Source: Streptomyces eurythermus | Lineage (GTDB): Bacteria; Actinomycetota; Actinomycetes; Streptomycetales; Streptomycetaceae | Assembly: GCF_014649115.1 (NCBI RefSeq) | Contig: NZ_BMSK01000006.1 | Coordinates: 101,367-165,366 of the forward strand | Reading direction: 5' to 3' | DNA: 64,000 nt | Part shown: one piece after another, positions 49,208 to 57,026 of the stretch | How positions within the stretch are numbered: the first letter of the stretch is position 1 | Layout of the letters: each line of letters opens with the position of its first letter | Notes under the pieces: model-generated | What the model saw: only the letters and a program-made list of their open reading frames with translations | The model's database searches: none | Told to the model about the DNA's origin: nothing | Position numbers and translations under genes: made by a program

Positions 49208-49870
49208 ATGATTCGCGCAGTGATCTTTGACGTCGGCGAGTGCCTCGTAGACGAGACGACCGAGTACGGCACCTGGGCCGACTGGCTCCAGGTCCCTCGC
49301 CATACCTTCGCCGCGATGTTCGGCGCCGTCATCGCCCAGGGCCGCGACTACCGCGAGGTGTTCCAGGAGTTCCGGCCCGGCTTCGACCTGTACGAGGAGC
49401 GGGAGAAGCGCGCCGCCGCGGGCAAGCCGGAGACCTTCGGCGAGGACGACCTCTACCCGGACGTCCGGGACGCGCTCGCCGCGCTCCGCGCCGATGGCCT
49501 GTGGCTGGGCATCGCCGGCAACCAGACCGTCCGCGCCGGCCACATCCTGCGCACCCTGTTCGCCAACGACGTCGACCTGATCGGCACCAGCGACGACTGG
49601 GGAGCGAGCAAGCCGGACCAGGCGTTTTTCGATCGCGTCGCCGAGGTCGTCCCGGCCGAGGTGGACGAGATGCTGTACGTAGGCGACCGTGTCGACAACG
49701 ACATCCGCCCCGCCGCCGCGGCCGGCATGCACACCGCGCTCGTGCACCGCGGCCCGTGGGCAACGATCCAGTGGCGGACCGAGGAAGCGGAGAAGCTCCC
49801 GACGTTCCGGGTCGAGAGCCTCCTCGAACTGTCTGGACGGATTGCGCAGTTCAACGAGCAAGGGCGCTGA
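49208..49870 (+). CDS. HAD-family hydrolase
   Basis: 220 residues. HAD motif I is degenerate: F-D-V-G-E-C-L at 7-13 retains the nucleophile Asp8 but has Gly where the usual second Asp (acid/base) stands. Motif II lies in G-I-A-G-N-Q, motif III Lys in G-A-S-K-P-D about 137, motif IV G-D-R-V-D-N-D near 159. TACCCT ends 6 bases before the ATG, so it is probably leaderless and expressed independently of the late genes. First cargo gene; substrate unknown. Confidence 0.8.
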   Translation: MIRAVIFDVGECLVDETTEYGTWADWLQVPRHTFAAMFGAVIAQGRDYREVFQEFRPGFDLYEEREKRAAAGKPETFGEDDLYPDVRDALAALRADGLWLGIAGNQTVRAGHILRTLFANDVDLIGTSDDWGASKPDQAFFDRVAEVVPAEVDEMLYVGDRVDNDIRPAAAAGMHTALVHRGPWATIQWRTEEAEKLPTFRVESLLELSGRIAQFNEQGR

Positions 49871-51077
49871 CCGTCGTCGTCCAGCCGTACAGCCGGTCGT
49901 CCAGCTCCCGCACGCACCGCTCGTGCTGGTGCGGCGCCAGCGCGCGCCGCACCTCGCGCACCCGGTCCATGCCCATCGCGTACCAGGTGCGCTCCAGCTG
50001 GTCGAGTGCGCGCAGCGCGTACCCACACGCGGCCTCCGGGTCGCCCGCCGCGACCTCGACGGCGGCAAGGTCGCCGAGGATGACGGTGCGCTGCTTCTCC
50101 TCGGTCGGGGCGAGCGCATCGAGGACACCGAGGAGGGTGGTCCGGGCCTGCGGCAGGTGCCCGGCCTTCAACTGGGTGTTGCCCTTGAAGGCCGCCAGCC
50201 GGGCCGAGGAGAACCAGTCCAGCCACTCCGGGGACTCGTGTTCGCTGCCCGCGGCGAGGACATCCTCGGCGTGCCCGATCAGGTGCAACGCGGTACGGGT
50301 GTGCCCGCACCGGGTCTCGCACTCGGCCTCCACCGCGTCCAGCCAGGCGAGCAGCTCGGCCGAGGCCGGGCCGCGGCGTGCGTACGTTCGCGCGGCCACC
50401 ATCCGCTCCACTGCGGCTTCCCTGCGACCGTCCCAGCCCGGGATAAACGCCATGTGCGCCAACACGGCCGCACCGAGGAGTGCGTCATCGGCCTCGCCAG
50501 CGGCCTGGAGAGCACGCAGCAGCGTCTGCTCGGCCCGTTCTGCCTCCCGCAGATCGAAGAACTCGATTCGGCCGGCCAGCAGGAGGTCTTCGGCGAGGGC
50601 CGCAGCGATCCGTCGCTTCGTCTCGCCCGCGGTCTCCGGCAGCAGTGCGCAGCCGAGTGTGGCGTGTGCAACAGCGGCCGGGTGCAAGGTGGCTGGCGCG
50701 ACAGACCAGTACAGCCGTCGGTGCGAGCGGGTGACGGCCTCGTAATCCTCGGCGGCGGTGGCCGGCTGCATGGCGAGGGCCTGCGTGGGAACAGCGGCAA
50801 GACCAACGGCGGCCGCAGTCGTTGCGAGCCCCGTCCGCCTGGGGTGACCGGCTGGCGTGCCAGCGGGCGGAGTGAATCCGAGCGATTCGAGGTCCTGGCC
50901 GAGGAGACGTGTGAGAGCCTGGGCCGCCTCGGGCTGCGGCATGGGCGGGTGGTCGGATTCCCACCGGCGGACCTGCCGCACGCCGACGCCGAGCGCGTCC
51001 GCGAGGGCCTGCTGGGAGTGGTATCCAGCCGCGAGGCGGGCGGACTTCAAGCGGGTGTTACCTGCGGACCGTGCCAC
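49851..51077 (-). CDS. XRE/TPR-type regulator
   Basis: 408 residues from GTG. An N-terminal HTH (S-Q-Q-A-L-A-D-A-L-G-V-G-V-R-Q-V-R-R-W-E) precedes a helical repeat region resembling the TPR-like domains of Streptomyces XRE regulators. The 3' end overlaps the HAD gene by 20 bases, convergently. It is divergent from a small-protein operon with a 22-bp palindrome between, so it is the likely controller of that operon. Confidence 0.85.
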   Translation of the reverse strand: MARSAGNTRLKSARLAAGYHSQQALADALGVGVRQVRRWESDHPPMPQPEAAQALTRLLGQDLESLGFTPPAGTPAGHPRRTGLATTAAAVGLAAVPTQALAMQPATAAEDYEAVTRSHRRLYWSVAPATLHPAAVAHATLGCALLPETAGETKRRIAAALAEDLLLAGRIEFFDLREAERAEQTLLRALQAAGEADDALLGAAVLAHMAFIPGWDGRREAAVERMVAARTYARRGPASAELLAWLDAVEAECETRCGHTRTALHLIGHAEDVLAAGSEHESPEWLDWFSSARLAAFKGNTQLKAGHLPQARTTLLGVLDALAPTEEKQRTVILGDLAAVEVAAGDPEAACGYALRALDQLERTWYAMGMDRVREVRRALAPHQHERCVRELDDRLYGWTTTVSALAR

Positions 51078-51228
51078 TGCTGCACCTCCATCGTCGTGCG
51101 CTGCGCCAAGTGTCGCGCCACGACCTCATGTTGGCCAGCAGTCACCCGTAGAGCCCAATGAAAGTCCTGTTTGCGGCGTGGAAGCGACCTCTCTGAGTCC
51201 TCGGATTTGTGAAATCGGGGGACCACCC

Positions 51229-51250
51229 TGGTGTGTGACAGACCACACCA
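51229..51250. promoter_or_regulatory. 22-bp palindrome before cargo operon
   Basis: TGGTGTG and CACACCA arms enclose an 8-base spacer, 17 bases ahead of the first operon gene. Probable operator of the divergent XRE regulator. Confidence 0.62.
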
Positions 51251-51267
51251 GCCGCTGAGGAGCCCAG

Positions 51268-51630
51268 ATGCCCGCAGCCCCAACTGTTGACGCCGCTGAG
51301 CGGGACGTTGTCCGCGTCCCCCGACAGCTCGGCCTCGCAGCCGTGACGATCTTGGGCACGCGTGCCGGCGCTGTCGTCGAGGACCCGGCGCAGACCGCGG
51401 TGTACTTCTTCCTCCCCCTCGGTGCGGCGGCCACGTGGGACGTAGAGAACACCTGCCCGCTGTCCGACGGCGAGACGGTACCGCTGCCCCCGGACCGCCG
51501 CACGGATGGGCCGGGGCCACACTGGCGGATCTGCCCCGGCGACGACGGCTGGCTGACTAGCCCGGCCGCACTCGCCGCGGCGCTTGCGGACGCATCATCG
51601 GCGCGCGTTGGCGAGGAGCTGGCCCGGTGA
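51268..51630 (+). CDS. Small protein preceding the RsbW-like ATPase
   Basis: 120 residues, ATG after GAGGAG. Beta-rich first part with D-V-V-R-V-P-R and a Pro-rich middle; no recognised family, but such proteins often precede HATPase genes in Streptomyces. Coupled to the next gene (GTGA). Confidence 0.75.
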   Translation: MPAAPTVDAAERDVVRVPRQLGLAAVTILGTRAGAVVEDPAQTAVYFFLPLGAAATWDVENTCPLSDGETVPLPPDRRTDGPGPHWRICPGDDGWLTSPAALAAALADASSARVGEELAR

Positions 51631-52031
51631 CCTCTGCTCCTGGGCTGCCGCAGGTCCGCGTACTGCCCCGGCAGCTGTGTGCCGCGCCGGACGCGAGGCA
51701 CTTCGTGGTCGACGTCCTCAAGGACTGGGGCCTGGTCAGCGTGCTGGACGACGCCGCGATGGTCGTGACCGAGCTGGTGACCAACGCGGTTCAGCACACG
51801 GAGACGCCGACCGTCCGGATCATCGTGCGCCGGATGCCGTCAAGCGCGGTCCGGGTCATCGTCATCGACAAGCACCCTGACCTCTGGCCCGCTCTCCAGC
51901 CCGCGAAGCCTCTCGCCAGCGGCGGGCGCGGCCTGGCCCTGGTGGATGCCGTGACGAGGGCATGGGGCTGCACTCGATTGCCCCGGGAGAAGTACGTCTG
52001 GGCCGACCTGGAGGTGCCCACGGATGCCTGA
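51627..52031 (+). CDS. RsbW-like ATP-binding anti-sigma regulatory protein
   Basis: 134 residues from GTG. GHKL/HATPase_c_2 motifs: the N box E-L-V-T-N-A-V-Q-H at 48-56, a G1-like V-I-D-K-H-P-D near 85 and G2 G-G-R-G-L-A-L-V about 102. Such kinases act on anti-anti-sigma factors or bind sigma factors. No substrate gene is adjacent; the prophage PP2C phosphatase at 24,223 could be the counterpart. Confidence 0.85.
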   Translation: MTSAPGLPQVRVLPRQLCAAPDARHFVVDVLKDWGLVSVLDDAAMVVTELVTNAVQHTETPTVRIIVRRMPSSAVRVIVIDKHPDLWPALQPAKPLASGGRGLALVDAVTRAWGCTRLPREKYVWADLEVPTDA

Positions 52032-52368
52032 GATGCCGGTTCCGAGCGCGCGCCTGATGGAGATCCCCGCCGCGCTGGTGCCGCACATCGTGCTGCCCCG
52101 CCTGGAGCTGCTGTCCGAGGCCCGGACGCGAGGCGCCGAGTGCGTCTGGGGTGGCGAGCGGCTGACCATCGAGACAGCCATCGACCTCAGAGTGCACACC
52201 AACAACGGCTTCAACTGGTACCCCCGCGCCTGCCGACGCTGTACCAAGGCCGCCGTACGAACAGCCCGCGATACCCACCCAGACCAGTGCACCGAGTGCA
52301 CGGGCCCCACCAAGCTGTGCGAGACGCGCCGCGCGCTGCACAACCTCCTGATGGAGCTGCGCCGATGA
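52024..52368 (+). CDS. Zinc-cluster protein
   Basis: 114 residues overlapping the ATPase gene by 8 bases. Motifs C-R-R-C at about 70, C-T-E-C near 90 and a later C suggest one or two zinc sites. Unknown function. Confidence 0.7.
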   Translation: MPEMPVPSARLMEIPAALVPHIVLPRLELLSEARTRGAECVWGGERLTIETAIDLRVHTNNGFNWYPRACRRCTKAAVRTARDTHPDQCTECTGPTKLCETRRALHNLLMELRR

Positions 52369-52838
52369 CCGTACAGATCCCCGAGGAACTGGCGAGACTG
52401 CACCAGCTCGTCTCCTGGTACGACCTGCCTCGCTGGCTACCCGAGGCGGCCCGCGCCGGCAAGGCATGCGTCTGGTGCGCCGGTCGTGCGGACGCCACCG
52501 CAGTGGAGCTGGAACCGTCGGCCGCGCTTCCGCGCCGGGCCTGCACGCGCTGCTACGCGGCCCGGCTCGCCTGGTACATCACCTGGTACGACTGGCACGG
52601 TCACTTCTCCGCCTGCACCCCCTGCCGGCAGCACCAGACCTGCTACGTCGGCCACGGGCGGCGCCTCCAGCACGAACGGACAATGCCCCCGATCGACAAG
52701 AAGCCCGTCTGCCTCTCTTGCCCCGCCCCGCTGCTGGCGACGGAGCTGGTCGCGCCCGTGCGCTGGGAGGGGAGCGACGGCTTCAACTTGGGGTACGTGC
52801 ACCTTCGGTGCCTGAGCAGAAGGGCGATCGTCACGTGA
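52365..52838 (+). CDS. Multi-zinc-site protein
   Basis: 157 residues, ATGA-coupled. Five Cys pairs or near pairs: C-V-W-C, C-T-R-C, C-T-P-C, C-L-S-C and a terminal H-L-R-C, plus His residues; Trp/Tyr-rich between. A multi-site zinc protein that may bind nucleic acid or protein. Confidence 0.72.
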   Translation: MTVQIPEELARLHQLVSWYDLPRWLPEAARAGKACVWCAGRADATAVELEPSAALPRRACTRCYAARLAWYITWYDWHGHFSACTPCRQHQTCYVGHGRRLQHERTMPPIDKKPVCLSCPAPLLATELVAPVRWEGSDGFNLGYVHLRCLSRRAIVT

Positions 52839-53605
52839 CCGCCATCAGCCCCATCCGCCCCGTCCGCTACTGGAACGGCACCCCCGTCCCGTTTATCACC
52901 TCCTGGACCAAGGAGGTCGCCCCGCCCCAGCCGGTCACCGTCATCGAGGGCTGCGGCGGACGGGGTCTGGGTTTCCGAGACGAGGTCGCCCACATCGATC
53001 GGCACTACGGCGTGCCCTGGGTGCGCATGCCAGCCGTGCGGGGCGGCCGGCCAGACTTCAAGCTCGTCCACCCCCTGCGGGGGCGGCAAGCGATGAGCCG
53101 CCTGCTGTGCCAGGTCTGCGGCGGGCCCACGATCGGGACCCGGACGGACGAGCGCACCCTCTTCCTGGCCGGCTCGGCTGGCGGTCGGCCCATCGCGGAG
53201 GGGGAGCAGACGATGTCGCCGCCCGTGCACGCGGTCTGTGCCCGCCTCGCCGTCCGGGAGTGCCCGCCGCTACGCGACCGCGGCTGGGCGGCGGCGCTCG
53301 TCGGGTACACGCCGGTCTGGGGCGTGGCCGGCTCACTCTTCCACCCGCACACCCTGGAGGAACTGGCGGCTAAGAAGCTGTGCCGTGTCCCGTTCAGCGA
53401 CACCAGGCGTATCCGTTGGGTCCTCGCCACCCACCTCATCATCACCTTGGAGCAAGTGACCCCCGTCACCGACCTTGACGCCCTGGTGGACGAGGAAGCC
53501 GAGGCCATCCGGACCTCTCACAGACCCGTGTCCGGCAGCGGCGCCGACCGCGCCGGGCACGGCCAGACCTCCAGCGCAGCACCTCGGGCGGGGGCCAGAG
53601 GGTAA
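52835..53605 (+). CDS. Last gene of cargo operon, CxxC protein
   Basis: 256 residues from GTG coupled to the previous stop. One C-Q-V-C-G-G-P pair near 92; mostly alpha/beta with V-W-G-V-A-G. This type recurs in Streptomyces next to zinc-cluster proteins and HATPases, with unknown role. C-terminal 30 residues are low complexity. Confidence 0.7.
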   Translation: MTAISPIRPVRYWNGTPVPFITSWTKEVAPPQPVTVIEGCGGRGLGFRDEVAHIDRHYGVPWVRMPAVRGGRPDFKLVHPLRGRQAMSRLLCQVCGGPTIGTRTDERTLFLAGSAGGRPIAEGEQTMSPPVHAVCARLAVRECPPLRDRGWAAALVGYTPVWGVAGSLFHPHTLEELAAKKLCRVPFSDTRRIRWVLATHLIITLEQVTPVTDLDALVDEEAEAIRTSHRPVSGSGADRAGHGQTSSAAPRAGARG

Positions 53606-53632
53606 GCGCTGGAGCCGGGCGGCCGTCTCCGT

Positions 53633-53645
53633 CCCCCGTCGGGGG
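53633..53645. terminator. Short hairpin between convergent genes
   Basis: CCCCC-GTC-GGGGG forms a 5-bp stem, flanked by further GGCCG/CGGCC pairing. It separates the operon from the convergent XRE gene. Confidence 0.45.
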
Positions 53646-53700
53646 CGGCCGCTCACGTGGCTTACGCGAAGAGCTTGGCTCGGCCGGCCCGGACGTCTCG

Positions 53701-53934
53701 TCAGCGAACGAGGTCGGCCAGCGGGACGCCGAGGGCGTCGGCGATGAGCAGCAGATGATCCAGTAACGCGGAGTGGGCGCCTTGCTCGATCCGGTTGATC
53801 GTCTTGCGGTCGAGGCCCGTCAACTCGCCCAACTTCTCTTGCGACAGCTTGCGAGAGCCACGAGCGGCACGGATGGCGTCCCCGATGACCCGGCGGCGGG
53901 TGAGTACCCAGTCGGGCAGGGGATCAGATGGCAC
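53701..53934 (-). CDS. Small XRE-family regulator
   Basis: 77 residues if started at GTG 53,934; a start at 54,015 (104 residues) would place its presumed operator inside the gene. HTH: L-S-Q-E-K-L-G-E-L-T-G-L-D-R-K-T-I-N-R-I-E-Q-G. The gene is nearly the whole protein, so it is a simple dimeric repressor. Divergent from a small two-gene unit next to attR, so it may control an excision-linked gene. Confidence 0.78.
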   Translation of the reverse strand: MPSDPLPDWVLTRRRVIGDAIRAARGSRKLSQEKLGELTGLDRKTINRIEQGAHSALLDHLLLIADALGVPLADLVR

Positions 53935-53967
53935 GGATACACGCTGGTCAAGTTCTTGATCATTGTC

Positions 53968-53985
53968 TGTACCATGCTTGGTACA
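53968..53985. promoter_or_regulatory. Perfect 18-bp operator palindrome
   Basis: TGTACCATGCTTGGTACA has perfect 7-bp arms and a 4-bp spacer, 34 bases upstream of the XRE start at 53,934. Likely autoregulatory site. Confidence 0.72.
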
Positions 53986-54081
53986 TTCCGAGCACACGTT
54001 TCGGCCACTGCGCAACCCTGTGAGCCATAAAACATGCGTTCGAGTGACGTGATCCTTGACCTATTGAGAATAGGTATCCAC

Positions 54082-54144
54082 ATGTCAACTATTGAGCGTT
54101 ACATCAACCGTGAATTCGCACGTCAAGCAGGTGGCTACGCATGA
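54082..54144 (+). CDS. 20-residue peptide upstream of the last prophage gene
   Basis: ATG 54,082 encodes S-T-I-E-R-Y-I-N-R-E-F-A-R-Q-A-G-G-Y-A and stops in an ATGA overlap with the next gene. The preceding CTATT-GAG-AATAG inverted repeat (54,061-54,073) and TAGGTAT suggest a promoter and operator. A leaderless small gene is possible. Confidence 0.45.
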   Translation: MSTIERYINREFARQAGGYA

Positions 54145-54362
54145 CCGATGAGCAGTCCCGCTTCCTCTCGGGGCCCCTCACCGACCTTCAGTTCGCTCGT
54201 ATCGACTACGCCCGCCGTGACCTCGAATACGCTCGTGCGGAAGATCTGGCGCAACTTCAGGCGGACGGGCTCATCCTGATCATCGAGCGACTCCGTACGC
54301 GCCTCAGCGATGTGCTGAGCCTCGTGGATGAGATCGTTAAGCCCGAATCGCCCCATGCGTAG
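54141..54362 (+). CDS. Small helical protein at prophage right end
   Basis: 73 residues, mostly helix (D-L-Q-F-A-R-I-D-Y-A-R-R-D-L-E-Y-A-R-A). Base composition of 53,940-54,390 is clearly more AT-rich than the surroundings. Its place beside attR and opposite a repressor is where an excisionase or directionality factor could be; no such family is recognised. Confidence 0.6.
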   Translation: MTDEQSRFLSGPLTDLQFARIDYARRDLEYARAEDLAQLQADGLILIIERLRTRLSDVLSLVDEIVKPESPHA

Positions 54363-54391
54363 GCGATTTGTCCTGCGGAGGTAAACAACTT
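54363..54391. other. Probable attR junction
   Basis: Prophage small genes end at 54,362. From 54,385 an open frame runs into a glycosidase C-terminus with no 5' half; an in-frame TAA at 54,382-54,384 shows the upstream DNA is not part of that gene. The recombination point therefore lies between these positions. The exact core cannot be set without attL. Confidence 0.7.
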
Positions 54392-54987
54392 TGTGGGGCG
54401 ACACCTACACGCCCAACGGCGTCCTCTACGCCTGGCAGACGACCGACCTCGCCGCCGGCACCTGGACCCCGGTCGACCAGCGGCTCTACACCCACCCGGT
54501 CAACGCCAAGCACTGCACCATCGCCCCCATCACCTCCGCCGAGTACGGCAACCTCGTGGCCCGCTGGGGCACTCCCGCCTGGAATCGGCTCAAGTCCTAC
54601 AACCAGCCCGCCCGTTACGTACGCCACGCCGACTACACCGCGCGGATCGACACCTACCCCTTCGACCCGTACACCGACTCCCAGTGGAAGCTCGTACCCG
54701 GCCTGGCCGACCCCTCCGGCGTGTCCTTCCAGTCCGTCAGCCACCCCACCCGTCACCTGCGGCACTACGACTACCAGCTGCGCCTGGACGTCAATGACGG
54801 CAGCTCCGCCTTCGCCCAGGACGCCACCTTCCACCGGGTTCCGGGCCTGGCCGACCCCTCCTGGGCGTCCTTCCGCTCGCACAACTACCCGACCCGGTAC
54901 ATCAGGCACTACGACTACGCCCTGCGGATCGACCCGGTCACGACCACCACGGACCGGGCCGACGCCACGTTCTCCGTCGGCTACTGA
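54391..54987 (+). pseudogene. AbfB-domain glycosidase, 5' part removed by prophage
   Basis: The 198 residues begin mid-domain (W-G-D-T-Y-T-P-N-G-V-L-Y-A-W, I-T-S-A-E-Y) as in the end of a GH43-like arabinan/xylan enzyme. An AbfB (CBM42-type) beta-trefoil follows, with repeats R-Y-V-R-H-A, R-H-L-R-H-Y and R-Y-I-R-H-Y and V-P-G-L-A-D-P. Signal peptide and catalytic residues are missing. A fortuitous GCGGAGG and TTG could allow expression of the remnant. The missing half should lie left of the integrase. Confidence 0.82.
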
Positions 54988-55217
54988 CCGGACCCTCCCG
55001 CCCACCGGCATCGCTCCCCCCGGGGCTGACGGAGTCCGTTCCGCGAAGGGGGCGTACGCCGCGCCTTCCGCGTCCGCTCCGGTGCGCCCGTCCGCCACGT
55101 ACCCGAAGGCGTGTTTCCCGCCGGACGGACACCCCTGTCGTGCCACTGTGGCGTCGCCGAAGGACACCGGTGGTGTGCCGGGCGGGGCATGCCGCCGCCG
55201 TGGAGGGAGTGTGGGAA

Positions 55218-55988
55218 GTGGAGCTGGGCAAGGCCACGCGGGCGCGCATCGCGGGGACGGACGACGACGCCTATCGAGAGGCGTTCGACATGTTCCTCTC
55301 CGGGACGGACGAGAAGACCACCACCCACGCGTACCTGCGCCGGGTGGTGGACCGGCTGCCCGCCCGGCGGACGCTCCTGGACATCGGCGCCGCCCAGGGC
55401 ACGACGACCCGGTATCTCGCCCCGTACTTCGAGCGCGTCGTGTGCGTCGAGCCGAGCGAGCCCATGCGGCGCGCGCTGGCGCGGGCGTGCCCGCGGGCGG
55501 AGGTGGTGGCCGAACCGGTCGGCGAGGCCCGGGTGGACGCGCGGGCCGACCTGGCCCTGCTGTCCCACGTGCTGTACTACATCCCCCGTGCGCAGTGGGC
55601 GGTGACGACGGCCCGCGTCATGGAGTGGGTGGCGCCGGGCGGCGTCCTGCTCGTGCTGCTGCAGAATCCCGACAACGCCTGCATGCGCATGGTGCGTCAC
55701 TTCACCGGCCGCCATTTCGACGTGCGGGAACTCGTCCGCGAACTGGCCGCCCTCCCACCCGGCCTGGTCGGCCGCACCGAGCTGGACGTCGTACCCGCCC
55801 GCTACCACGGCCGCAGCCTGGAGGAGACCCTCATGGTCGCCGACTTCCTCCTCAGCGTCCCCGAAGCCCCCTCCCCGACCCGGGAGGCGGTCGAGGCATA
55901 CGTACGACGGCACTTCGACAACGAGGACGGTACGTACACCTTCCGCCACGACCAGCACGTACTGCGCATCGAACGCCCGGCACCCTGA
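55218..55988 (+). CDS. Class I SAM-dependent methyltransferase
   Basis: 256 residues if GTG 55,218 (after GGAGGGA) is the start; upstream GTGs are possible. Motif I is L-L-D-I-G-A-A-Q-G-T-T-T-R-Y near 50, the acidic end of beta2 is V-E-P-S-E, and motif IV-like A-D-L-A-L-L-S-H-V. No substrate domain is recognised. Host gene, with no partner nearby. Confidence 0.82.
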   Translation: MELGKATRARIAGTDDDAYREAFDMFLSGTDEKTTTHAYLRRVVDRLPARRTLLDIGAAQGTTTRYLAPYFERVVCVEPSEPMRRALARACPRAEVVAEPVGEARVDARADLALLSHVLYYIPRAQWAVTTARVMEWVAPGGVLLVLLQNPDNACMRMVRHFTGRHFDVRELVRELAALPPGLVGRTELDVVPARYHGRSLEETLMVADFLLSVPEAPSPTREAVEAYVRRHFDNEDGTYTFRHDQHVLRIERPAP

Positions 55989-56206
55989 GCACGCGGCGAC
56001 GTGGGCCCGTTCGGTGCACTACTGTGTCGGGAATGAATACCGGGACGGCATCGCGCCACACACGGATCGGTGACCCGGTGCCCTCCTGAGCGCCGTACGG
56101 GCCGGTGAGGGCCCACCGTCCGGCCGAAGGTCTCGCGCCGCCGCGCGCGCTCCGCCTCCGTCGTGTTGATCACAGGTTCGACAGATCAGCCACGACAGGA
56201 GAGTTC

Positions 56207-56941
56207 ATGCCCACCGAAACACTGCGGATCCCCACCGCCGACGGCCACGCCGACGCCTTCGCCGCCTTCCCCGACCAAGGGGAACGGCACCCGGCGGTGC
56301 TGATGTACCCGGACGGCTTCGGCATCCGGCCCGCGCTGCGGGCGCTGGCCCGCCGACTGGCCGGGCACGGGTACTACGTGCTCGTCCCCAACATCTTCTA
56401 CCGGCACGGCCCGTCGCCGGTGATCGAACTGCCCGAGCACATCGGAGAAGAGGCCCGGCCGCAGGTCTTCGCCCGGCTGATGCCTCTGATCGAGGCGCAC
56501 ACCGCCGAACGTGCTCTGCGCGACGCCGGCTCCTACCTGGAATTCCTCACCGGCCGTCCGGAGGCCCGGCCCGGACCGGTCGCGGTGACCGGTTACTGCA
56601 TAGGCGGCCTGCTGGCGGTGCGCACCGCCGCGGCCCACCCCGGCCAGGTGGCCGCCGTCGCCGCGTTCCACGCCCCCGTGGGCGCCGACGGCCCCCGCCT
56701 CCTGTCCGGGCTTACCGCCCAGGTGCACTTCGGCCACGCCGAAGGAGACATGACCCCCGAGGCCCTCGGCGAGCTCGACCAGGCCCTGGATGCCGCGGGG
56801 GTCGGCTACACCTCCGAGATCTACCCCGGCACCGTCCACGGCTTCACCATGTCCGACACCGACGCCTTCAGCCCCTCCGGACTGCGCCGCCACTGGGACC
56901 GCCTGCTTCCCCTGCTGGACCGCGCACTGGCCGACCGCTGA
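56207..56941 (+). CDS. Dienelactone hydrolase family protein
   Basis: 244 residues, ATG after CAGGAGAG. Alpha/beta hydrolase with nucleophile elbow G-Y-C-I-G-G near 130 (Cys instead of Ser, as in dienelactone hydrolases), an Asp in E-G-D-M-T and His in V-H-G-F around 213. May hydrolyse lactones or other esters. Followed by a 16-bp hairpin. Confidence 0.87.
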   Translation: MPTETLRIPTADGHADAFAAFPDQGERHPAVLMYPDGFGIRPALRALARRLAGHGYYVLVPNIFYRHGPSPVIELPEHIGEEARPQVFARLMPLIEAHTAERALRDAGSYLEFLTGRPEARPGPVAVTGYCIGGLLAVRTAAAHPGQVAAVAAFHAPVGADGPRLLSGLTAQVHFGHAEGDMTPEALGELDQALDAAGVGYTSEIYPGTVHGFTMSDTDAFSPSGLRRHWDRLLPLLDRALADR

Positions 56942-56954
56942 GGCTCCGGTACCG

Positions 56955-56993
56955 GGCCCTGTGCACCGGCTACGGCCGCCGGTGCACAGGGCC
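56955..56993. terminator. 16-bp hairpin terminator
   Basis: A perfect 16-bp inverted repeat with a 7-base loop follows the hydrolase and faces the reversed gene ending at 57,027; probably bidirectional. Confidence 0.75.
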
Positions 56994-57026
56994 GTAGCCG
57001 CCCCCCTTGGGCAGCACCGCGCCGGT

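Larger units (their letters stand above)
1..54390. mobile_element. Siphovirus-like prophage (left end outside window)
   Basis: A contiguous set of integrase end, repressor/Cro switch, recombination genes, terminase, portal, capsid, tape measure, endolysin and holin defines a temperate tailed phage. The right edge is placed at about 54,363-54,391, where phage-like small genes end and a glycosidase gene without its 5' half begins. The left end lies beyond base 1 because the integrase is cut by the window. The genome is therefore longer than 54 kb. Confidence 0.93.

Noticed and set aside
54300..54400. tRNA gene as integration target
   Set aside because: No cloverleaf or tRNA 3' end is seen at the junction; the flank is a protein-coding gene fragment.
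56033..56089. 18-codon ORF after the methyltransferase, with TACTGT upstream
   Set aside because: Too short, no conserved motif, no coupling with the following gene; kept only as a possibility.
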